From Melieria omissa (Eukaryota; Arthropoda; Insecta; Diptera; Ulidiidae): a stretch of 64,000 nt of DNA. This document shows, one piece after another, positions 43,836 through 53,253 of the stretch. The translations under genes were made by a program, and so were the position numbers. Under the pieces are notes generated by a model that saw only the letters and a program-made list of their open reading frames with translations, ran no database searches and was not told the origin of the DNA. Within the stretch, counting starts at the first letter, position 1, and each line of letters opens with the position of its first letter. The DNA is taken from positions 33,971,989 to 34,035,988 of the forward strand of contig OZ020267.1 in the NCBI GenBank assembly GCA_963971225.1, read 5' to 3'.

Positions 43836-45210
43836 GAAGAACTTGATTTACTTCAAACTTGCGTGCAAAGCCGCGGGGCCCTGCTGGATATAAATTACTT
43901 ACTTAACTCACAAATTGTAAAAATTTCAATACACACATATTTCTATAAATTTTCATCAAACGCGTTCGCCAATAGTTATTTTACCAACAACAATATTGCA
44001 CCATAGCAGCTCAACCATTATACATAAATAACATAGAATAACAAGTTACACTGTGCAACACGGCACTGTGCAATTTACCTTTCAGTTGCAACTCCCAACT
44101 CTACCGTCACACCAATTCTTTCTCTCTCTCTCTCTCTCTCTCTTTTTCATTCACTTTCAATGCACTCGCCACTAGAATCAGCAAACTTTGCCAGCCGCCT
44201 CAACTGCCCGCACCTGCCGCACAGTTCGCCGGTTGACGCCCGCAGCCGCAGGGGGCCAGCAGCAGCTCCATCTCAATTATAAACAAAATGAAAACTATGC
44301 ATTAAAAATAGTAGAATTTCCTTTCAATTCCCCGCTGTTCGCGCAATCCCCCCCTTATACGCGAGTTTCGTTCATTCTTCTCTTCAGCTGCTTTGCGCAA
44401 AAATAATGAACGTAGCAAAACTGCTGCCGCACTCCCCAGTTTGCTGCTATTATTTTCGCTTTTGGCTTTTAACGAGCGAACGCCATTAAAAGGCGGACGG
44501 CACCTGCGACTACAACAACAACGACACAAACAACGTGAACAACCTTAAACGTAAAACATTTTTTAATACAATTTTGAAAGGAACGCTGCAAGAAAAAAAA
44601 CTAATTACAACATACAATAGAAACGTTGGCAGCATTTATGCTGCGGCAGCGCAATGTCGCCGCCGACTGGTTATGCTGCGGCGAAGGGCTGCGTGTTCTT
44701 GGCCGCACATCGCGTGCCGCGCTTTGTTTTGAAATCTCTGAAGCATAGCTCGCAAAGTGCAGGAAGTGGCAGGATGCAATGAAGGCATTCAAATTGCAAC
44801 AACAAAAGTTGCAGTTGCATTGAATGGGAGAGTGACTAAGTTGGCAGTTGCTCAGTGAGCGGCGAATTCACTGCATCACCTGCGTTCGTTTAAAAAGTTG
44901 CCAACTGCCAACTTAACTGTCTTTGCTGCAGTCGGCCATAAGCGAATAAAAATTTAATTGAAGTGCCAACGTGTTTTTAATAGGCGAAAAAAAGGTAAAG
45001 GCCAACGCGAGTGGGAGCCAAACACAGAAGAAGAAAGGATTATGAATGCCATAAATCATGGAAAAGTGCAGTGATTTCGATTAAATTTGGCGCTTTCGAA
45101 GCATAATGAAACTTTGTAATAAATTTTTAACATTAAAAAAAAAACAGAAAATTGTTAAGTTTTAAATTCAATTTAAAAAAGGTGCAACAAATTCAGCAAG
45201 TAAAAACATT
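43836..45210. other. gene-free stretch with a TC microsatellite
   Basis: (TC)n at 44121-44144. 44170-44280 is GC-rich. No gene recognised. Confidence 0.4.
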
Positions 45211-45870
45211 TTAACCCATTTTGTACATTTGATTCATTAAAAAATCATAGAAATTAGCCATGTTTGCAGTTTTTTTTACGACAAAATTGTGTAATCTGAA
45301 GCTTATGTCTTTTATATTATACTTAGATCTATTGGGTTTTTAATAAAACATTTTTTTACTTTGCCACGCCTTCCCTATTAAAGCTGGGTGGGCATTGAAA
45401 CAAACCTCCCATATAAACTTAATTTCTTAAATTTTTTAAAAATACTACAATCAACCAGTTCTGCATAAAACCAACACAGAATGATTGGAAATATGTCACA
45501 CTAATTTTGTATTTAAATAAAAATTGTTTAGATCTGTTCACCCATTTCGTAATTTTGATTCGTTATCGAACCGTAGTAATTAGTCGTATTTGCATTTTTT
45601 CATTACAATAAATTTGTGTAATCTAAAGTTTTTGTCATTTATGTAATGTTAAATCTATTGGCTTCCTAAACAAATATTTGTTTGCTATGCCACGCCTTCC
45701 CTATTAAAGATGGATGGGCATTGAAATAAATTTCTTATATAAACTTATTTTCTTAAATTTTTTAAAAATACTACAAATAACCAGTTTTGTATAAAACCAG
45801 CACAGAATGATTGTAAAAATATTAAACTAATTTTGTATTATAATAAATTGTTTCGATCCTACAACCCATT

Positions 45871-45946
45871 CGTCGCCTCAGAAAACGAATGTCGTATGTT
45901 CCATTGAGCCTGGTAAAACATACGACATTTGTTTTCTCAGGCAACG
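45871..45946 (+). mobile_element. 76-bp palindromic element, copy 2
   Basis: Same 76-bp hairpin as 23018-23093, flanked by CATT at 45867-45870 and 45947-45950. The neighbouring unit without insertion reads CCCATTTCGT at this place, an empty site showing that only CATT was duplicated. Confidence 0.85.
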
Positions 45947-46219
45947 CATTTCGTTCCTTTGATTCATTAACAAATTATAGAAATTAGGAATATTTGCAGT
46001 TTTTTTATACTTTTTTTAATTTGCCACGCCTTCCCTATTTAAGCTGGGTGGGCATTGAAACAGACCTCATATAAAGACTTGTTTTCTTAATTTAAAAAAA
46101 ATAATAGAAATAACGGCTTTTGTATAAAACCAAAACAGACGGATTAGAAAAATGTCAAACTAATTTTGTATTATAATAAATTGTTCTTTTGATTATAATA
46201 AATTGATCATATCACCATT

Positions 46220-46295
46220 CGTCGCCTCAGAAAAGGAATGTAGTATGTTCCAGTTAACCCGGTAACACATACGACATTTGTTTTGTCAGGCGATG
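46220..46295 (+). mobile_element. 76-bp palindromic element, copy 3
   Basis: Third 76-bp copy, CATT on both sides (46216-46219, 46296-46299), at the homologous position of the next tandem unit. It was therefore probably copied with the unit rather than inserted independently. Slightly more diverged loop. Confidence 0.8.
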
Positions 46296-46583
46296 CATTT
46301 CCTTATTAAAGATGTTAAAGTTTCCTTCCTTATTAAAGTTGGGCAACTATGGAAAAAACCTTTCATTTCGACTTTTTTCTTATATTTTTTTAAAAGTAGG
46401 TACTAAAAATAACCAGATTTGTATAAAACTCAGAAATTTAGAAATTTTGTATTACAATAAAATAAGTTTATATCTATTCAGATGGGCCACAGATGGTACA
46501 AATTGTTTCCACCTAATTCGCTTAACTATTACAAAATTTTTAAAATAAAAAATTTCTCAAAAAATCGATACGAAATGGGTTGA

Positions 46584-48059
46584 GTAGACACCTAAGTAAT
46601 TCAAGGTGATCTAAATAATTCAAAAATGGCCCAACAACTTCTCAATTTGTGCATAGACATCTTCATAAATTTTTATAATTAATGCGTTCATTTAAAATGT
46701 TTAGCTTTAATTTACTTTTATTGCTTTTTTTCCTCAACATTATCTTAATCTACGCACCAAAACAATGCGTTCAACAACCCCCACACATAATTCCTCATAA
46801 AACACAAAAAGTGACACCAACCGAGCTGCTCATAAGCATATCAGCTGTCAACAACAACAACAACAACTCCACCTACTCAATTGCAGCTTCACGCATTCAC
46901 ACATTTGTTGACTCAACATTTCACACACATTAACCAAAACATTTTTTCTACCACATTGCAAATGCGTCCCAACTGAAATCGTTTAACACGCGCGCTAAGC
47001 TTCGCTAATAAGCGGTAATGTGTTTTTGTTGTTGTTGTTGTTTTGTTATTTTCCAAATTTAGCATGTTTAGCAATTTTGTGTGTTTTTCATTTGGCCATT
47101 TTGCAAGCTTACCAGCCAAACTGCACGAGCCAGCATACAAAAAATAAAATTTGTAAATTTATGCAAATTTGTAGAATTTTGAAAAAAAAAAAAAAAAATA
47201 CAAACAGCTGCGTTGTTGCGTGGGAAAGCTGACGGATTTACTGTACATTTTCCATAAATTTTTGTGAATTTATTGTTTGATGTTTTTTGCATTTTTTGGT
47301 GGAATTCGTTGAAGAGCATTGGGCGACAGTTGTTGCTATTGTGATTTTTTTGTTGTTGGATTACAATGCTTGTGCAACTGACACTGAGCGCTGAAATGGA
47401 TCCCATCATCCGGCCATTGTTGTTGACCGAGGCGCGGGCTGTCTGCGTTCGCTCTGTCTGACAAGCGGTGGCACTCATAGTCGACTGGTTGGCTGGTCGG
47501 CTAGGTGACTGTGTGTGTATGTGTCTGTGTGCAACTGTGCGTGCAAGTCGGTGTGGTTTTGACACAGAATTGTGGAAAAATGGAATATTATGTTAAGAGT
47601 ACCCAATGTGAGATCTCAAGTCAATGGTCTTCAACAAATTGTTGTTGTTTCTTTTATATTGTATTTTTTTTTATTCAAATGCCTTTTTTCATGTGTTCAT
47701 GTGTCTTTTACTATGTGTCAAGTTGAATAAAAAACGAAAACTTCACAAGTGCTGCACTTGCACTTGTGTAAAGCGTGAGAGTGTGTTTGTGTGTGTGTGT
47801 GTGTGTGTTTTGAGTGCTTTCGTATGCGCCTGCAAGTGTTACATTGTCGCTTAACATGAAACACAGCCTCTCCCCGGCTGCCAACCGTTTGCTATCCATG
47901 TCCCATGTCCCTTGTCCCCTTCTCCGCCAGTTCGCCATAGTAAAGTGACTGTTTATTTAACGTTTTTTCACGCTTTCATGTTGAGCGCCACAACTGGCAA
48001 TAATAAACAAATCAAACAAAAATATAAACAAAATTCAACAAAATAAACAAAACGGAAGA
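46584..48059. other. gene-free stretch with GT microsatellite
   Basis: (GT)n at 47782-47808 and TTG/CAA runs near 46850-46865 and 47026-47040. Frames such as 47068-47565 on the minus strand lack any domain. No gene recognised. Confidence 0.45.
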
Positions 48060-49640
48060 CATAATTTAAATCGTTGCCCATGTTTACGTTTTTGCATTTT
48101 TTATTGCTGTTATTTTTTTTCGTTTGCCATGTTTTGGTAATTTTTTATCACAAATTTTTGAATGTTTTACATTTTGTCATCATTTAGTTTATTGTTTTTT
48201 GTATTTTGGTTTGATTTATATTAAGCTTATTTATTTTTTCTTGTTTATTTTTATATTTTTATTTTGTTGTATTAATTGTATTTTAATTTATAGTATTTAA
48301 GTTTTTTATTTTACGTTTCCATAAGTTTAACTTTTTATCACAAAATTTTGAATGCTTTACATTTTGTAATGAATTAATTTTTTTTTATTTTGGTTAATTT
48401 TTAATTTTTTTTTTGTTTATGGTTAATTTTGATTTTTTCTTTGTTCATGGATTATTATTAATTTTTTTCTTTGTTCATTCTATTTTTTTGTTTATTTTTA
48501 TATTTTTATTTTTTATATTTATTAGTTTTTAGTTTTTTCTTTGTTTATGGTTAATTTTTATTTTTTCTGTGTTCATTGAATTTTTTTATATTTTTATTTT
48601 GTTGTATTAATTGTATTTTAATTTATAGTATTTAAGTTTTTTATTTTACGTTTCCATAAGTTTAACTTTTTATCACAAAATTTTGAATGCTTTACATTTT
48701 GTAATTAATTATTTTTTTTTTTATTCTGGTTAATTTTTAATTTTGTCTTTGTTTATGGTTAATTTTTACTTTTTCGTTGTTCATGGATTATTATTAATTT
48801 TTTTCTTTGTTCATTCTATTTTTTTGTTTATTTTTATATTTCTATTTTTCATATTTATTATATTTCATTTATATTATTTAATTTTTTTATTTTACGTTTC
48901 CATAAGTTTTATTTTTTATCACAAATTTTTTAAATTGAATTATAATTTGTTTTTATATATTATATATATTTTTTATTTATATTTTATTAATTTATTATAA
49001 TAAATCAATTTTTTTATTCTGGTTAATTTTTAATTTTTTCTTTGTTTATGATTAATTTTTATTTTTTCTGTGTTCATTTAATTTTTTGGTTATTTTTATA
49101 TTTTTATTTTATTATATTTGTTTTATTTGAATTTATATTAATTTAATTTAATTTCTTTATTTTACGTTTCCATAAGTTTAATTTTTTATAACAAATTTTC
49201 GAAGTTGAATTTTAATTTTGTAATTAATTATTTTTTGGTAAATTTTTAATTTTTTTTTTTTTGTTTATGCTTAATTTTTATTTTTTCTGTGTTCATTTAA
49301 TTTTTTGTTTATTTTTATATTTTTATTTTGTTGTATTTGTTGTATTTGAATTTATATTAATTTAATTTAAATTTTTTTATTTTACGTTTCCATAAGTTTA
49401 ATTTTTTATAACAAATTTTCGAAATTTAAGTTTAATTTTGTAATTAATTAATTTTTTTTTATTTGGTAAATCTTTAATTTTTTTTTGTTTATGGTTTATT
49501 TTATATTTTTGTATATTGCACACAATTTTTTGATTTTATTTATAAATTTTTCATGTTTATTCTATTTTTTTTAGTATATTCATTAAATTTGTTATCATAA
49601 TTATTTATTTTTTATATTCTGTGTTTTATTGAATTATTTT
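48060..49640 (+). repeat. T-rich tandem satellite, five or more units of 220-335 bp
   Basis: ACGTTTCCATAAGTTT recurs at about 48314, 48650, 48893, 49166 and 49385, each followed by TTTTTAT.ACAAA.TTT. The intervening sequence is TTAATTTTTATTTTTTCT-like. Spacing 219-336 bp. The plus strand is heavily T-biased, so hydrophobic frames such as 48743-49000 are artefacts. Confidence 0.85.
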
Positions 49641-50623
49641 TTATATTTCTAGTTTTTCATATTTTACACGTTTCGATTTTTGTTTTTTGTCCTCGTTTCT
49701 GCTCTGTTACTCGTTCGTTCTGTTACTGTTTTCATGTTGCCCGCAATGTACACACACACACTTGAAACAGAATCGTGTTGCAGTTGCACTGCAATTGTTG
49801 CTATTGCTGCATTCTTGCTGCCACTTCATGGACCGTGATTTACGGCCGCATTGACTGTTGCATTACACTTTACAGCGCTGTCATTCACTGGCTGATTAAA
49901 ATATACAACAAGCACCAGCCATCAGCCATTGTTGCCAATGACAAATGCAATTTTCCAAACAAAAACAACTAACCTAAAATGACTCTAGCCAAACTGCCAA
50001 TGAATAGTGCAGCCGGTGCTCTGGTCTCTTAGACTGCCAGCAGCAATTTTCTTTGACTTTTGTGCGCCATTTATTTGTAGCTTTTTATTTATTTTTTTAT
50101 TTGAAGAAAAAATCAAATTTATTGAGCCACTTGTGCGCTACTTTTCGCCCTTGCGCCCCAATTCCCCCCCGGCCGCCTTACCCAACAATTTTCCCATTCG
50201 CATATGTGCCTAATTTGTTGGATTTTCAGCATTTTCCTTACCGACCAGCCTAAATTTTCCAGCAGGTTTTTCTCGTTTATGCAGCAAAAAATTTCCACCA
50301 CCAAGTTTTTTGTCGATTATGAGTTTAAGTGTTGAAGGAAAACGTGTGCGATTAATGCTGTGCGTCGTTGTGCGCAGCAGCCAAACACTGAAATTGCAAC
50401 AAGAAATATGAGTTGTAAAAAAAATGTGTAAAAAAAAGTGCTGGAACACTTGCGAAATTGGCAAAAATATTTCCACTGTTGCCATTTGTGCTGCTGCTGT
50501 TGCGGCCATTCAGAAATGTGTGTACAATCATAGAGTGACCAAGTGTGTGCAATTGTCAAAACTTTGAGATTGTGGCGAATGCAACAATGAGGCGTGTGGG
50601 TCATTGTGGATTAATTATGGACA
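49641..50623. other. gene-free stretch
   Basis: Higher-complexity sequence with overlapping short frames on both strands; no domain. Nothing recognised. Confidence 0.4.
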
Positions 50624-50625
50624 TA

Positions 50626-51367
50626 CCAGGTATGCGGCTATGAAACCGGTAATTATTTTTGAAAAAACACGTTTATTGTGAGGAAATGATTAAAATTTTA
50701 TTCTTCAAAGTAATGGCCATCGCTAGCTACACATTTTTCCCATCTCTCAGGCAATTTATGGATGCCTCGCCAAAAAAATGTTTCGTCTTTTGCCTGAAAC
50801 CAATCATCGATCCATTTTTTGGCTTCTGCGTGAGAATTGAAGCGCCGTTCCGTTAATGCGTGGCCCATCGATGCGAACATGTGATAATCCGAAGGCGCCA
50901 AGTCTGGTGAGTAAGCCGCATGAGCAAGAGCTTCCCAGTTGTACGATGCAACCAATACTTTGGTGGCTCTAGTGCGGTGTGGTGGTGCGTTGTCATCGAG
51001 GAAAATCACTTTGTGTTGCCTGGCTTCATATTCTGGGCGTTTTTGGCGTATAGCACGGTTCAAATCGGCCAATTGTTGTTGGTAACGTTCACCGTTAACC
51101 GTTTCACCAGGTTTTAGAAGGTTTTTTTCTTCAAATGGTAACACAAAATTAACTGTGTCCACAAATCGTAATTTGTAGGCACGTAATCCGACATTTTCCG
51201 GAGCGTCAAACAATGCGTTGTTGGATGAAACTTGACAAATTGTGAACTGAATATTGTTGACATATGACAGAAGAAGTAAACATGACATTTGGTACGGTTC
51301 CGAAGTTTATTAATATTCGGCTATTTACCGCTAGATGTCGTTACCGGTTTCATAGGCGCATACCTGG
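50626..51367 (-). mobile_element. mariner element, internally deleted, intact ends
   Basis: About 27-bp terminal inverted repeats (CCAGGTATGCG then CTATGAAACCGGTAA, one mismatch) flanked by TA (50624-50625, 51368-51369). 742 bp instead of about 1.3 kb. The transposase reads on the minus strand, so its 5' end is at 51367. The left flank is unique sequence and the right flank is the first unit of the ~93-bp array. Confidence 0.95.
50698..51288 (-). CDS. mariner transposase, C-terminal half, truncated
   Basis: The 196-codon frame holds the second half of a mariner catalytic domain: IFLDDNAPPH with the second catalytic Asp at residue 99, and YSPDLAPSDYHMF with the third Asp at residue 134, exactly 34 residues between them, the D,D34D spacing of mariner. 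It ends with the family's WRGIHKLPERWEKCVASDG region. The DNA-binding helix-turn-helix domains and the first catalytic Asp are missing; the first ~53 residues look like translated 5' UTR joined to the core near the EEKN/LLKPGETV junction. Resembles the mauritiana-type branch. It cannot transpose by itself; with intact ends the element could still be mobilised in trans. Confidence 0.9.
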   Translation of the reverse strand: MSCLLLLSYVNNIQFTICQVSSNNALFDAPENVGLRAYKLRFVDTVNFVLPFEEKNLLKPGETVNGERYQQQLADLNRAIRQKRPEYEARQHKVIFLDDNAPPHRTRATKVLVASYNWEALAHAAYSPDLAPSDYHMFASMGHALTERRFNSHAEAKKWIDDWFQAKDETFFWRGIHKLPERWEKCVASDGHYFEE

Positions 51368-51379
51368 TAAAAAGCTTTT

Positions 51380-53235
51380 CAAGTTTTTTTTTGGGGAAAA
51401 AAGAGAATCGTTTCATTATGTCAACTGTCTAGGAATCGATTTAATAGCAAAAGGTCGATTGGCTAGATTCCGATCGAATGGTAAAAGATCTCATCACCTA
51501 AACAGCTTTTCGAAATATCTTTAATTGAATTAAATAGATTCGACTGACTACAAATCAATGGAATAGTAAAAGATCTCACCTAAAGAGCATTTCAAGATAT
51601 GGTTTTTGGAAAAAAAAATGGGCCGTTTCATGGTGCCGACTGACTAGAATCTGGATGAAAAGTCCACCTAAAGAGCTTTTAAAGATGTTTTTTACTGGAA
51701 AAAAATGGAAATCAGTTATATCGAATGACTAGAATCTGATCGAATAGTCAAAGGGCTCACCTAATCAGGTTTCCAAGGTGTCTTTTATTGAAGAAAATAG
51801 ATTTCTTCTTGATTTCGAAAGACTAGAAATCGATTGAATAGTACAGGATCTCACCCAAACAACTTTTCAAGAAGTGATTATTCAAGAAATTAGACCGATT
51901 CATGATTACCTCACCTAAAGAGTTTTTAAAGATGTGTTTTATTGGAACAAATTGATCGTTTCATGTTGTTGACTGACTAGAATCTGAATGATTTGTTAAA
52001 GGTCTCAACTAAACAGGTTTTTCAGATGTCTTTTATTGAAGAAAATAGATTCTTTATGATGACGACTGTCTAGGATTCGATTGAATAGAAAAGGATCTCA
52101 CCTAAACCACTTTTCAAGATGAAAAAAATAAATTGCATCATGATGTCGACTGACTAGAATCTGCTTGAATAGTAAAAGGTCTAATCTAAAGAGCTTTTAA
52201 AGATATGATTTATTGAAAAAAATGGACTGATTCATGATGTCGACTAAGTATGATTCGATTGAATAGCCAAGGATCTCACTTAAAAAACGTTTAAAGATGG
52301 AAATTGTTACCGTATCATGATGTCAACTGACTTGAATCTGATTGAATAGTCAAATAGTAATAGGAATAGTAAAAGATCTCACCTAAACAACTTTTCAAGA
52401 TGAAAACAATAAATTTCTTCATGATGTCGACTGACTACAATCTGCTTGAATAGCAAAAGGTCTCATCTAAAGAGCTTTTAAGGACATGATTTATTGAAAA
52501 TAATGGACTGATTCATGATGTCGACTAACTATGATTCGATTTAATAGTAAAGGATCTCACCTGAAAAACGTTTCAAGATGGAAAATGTTGCCGTTTAATG
52601 ATGTCAACTGACTTGAATCTGATTGAAGAGTCAAAGGTTTCACCTAAACGGGTTTTCAAGATGTATTTTATTGAAGTATCTGACCTAAATAGCTTTTAAA
52701 GATGTGTTTTATTGGAAAAATTGATCGTTTCATGATGTTGACTGACTAGAATCTGATTGAATAGTAAAAGGTCTCACCCAAACAGTTTTTAAAGATGAGG
52801 TTTATTGAAGAAAATAGGTTGTTTATGACATCAACTGACTGGGATTCGATTGAATAGTGAAAGGTCTCACCGAAATAACTTTTAAAGATGTGATTTATTA
52901 GGAAAAGTAGGTCGGTTGATGATGCCAACTAACTAAAATCCAAATAAATAGTAAATAATAATCTCATCAATCACAGCTTTCCAAGATGTGATTGATTGGG
53001 GAATATAGATTGCTTCATAACATGGACTGAGTAGAATCCGGTCGAATATTAAAAGGTCTCACCTAAACAACTTTTCAAGATGTGGTTTATTAAAGAAAAT
53101 ATATTGCTTCTCTGACTAGAATCTGATTAAATAGTAAAAGTTTTCACCCAAATAGGTTTTCATGATGTATTTTATTGAAGAAAATACGTTGTTTATGATA
53201 TCAGCTGACTGGGATTCCATTAAATAGTTAAAGGC
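51380..53235 (+). repeat. ~93-bp tandem array, about 19-20 units
   Basis: The unit is roughly TGACTAGAATCTGATTGAATAG then TAAAAGGTCTCACCTAAA then GAGCTTTTAAAGATG then TTTATTGAAGAAAAT. The TGACTAGAATC-like word recurs about every 84-140 bp from 51424 to 53203. Units alternate somewhat between AGAATCTGATTG and GGATTCGATTG versions, suggesting a higher-order two-unit repeat. Noncoding. Confidence 0.85.
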
Positions 53236-53253
53236 CCCAAAAAGTCTACCTGC

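Larger units (their letters stand above)
45215..46579 (+). repeat. TTAA-type element expanded to about four ~325-bp units
   Basis: Left end CCCATTTTGTAC after TTAA (45211-45214); right end CGAAATGGG before TTGA. Units begin at about 45215, 45541, 45865 and 46214 and each carries TTTGCCACGCCTTCCCTATT and GCTGGGTGGGCATTGAAA (diverged in the last). Units three and four each contain the 76-bp palindromic insertion at the same place. Noncoding. Confidence 0.75.

Noticed and set aside
47068..47565. 165-codon minus-strand frame
   Set aside because: No recognisable domain, includes a poly-A-derived Phe run, and competes with frames on the other strand.
48743..49000. 85-codon hydrophobic frame resembling a membrane protein
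   Set aside because: Phe/Leu/Ile richness is a direct result of the T-rich satellite.
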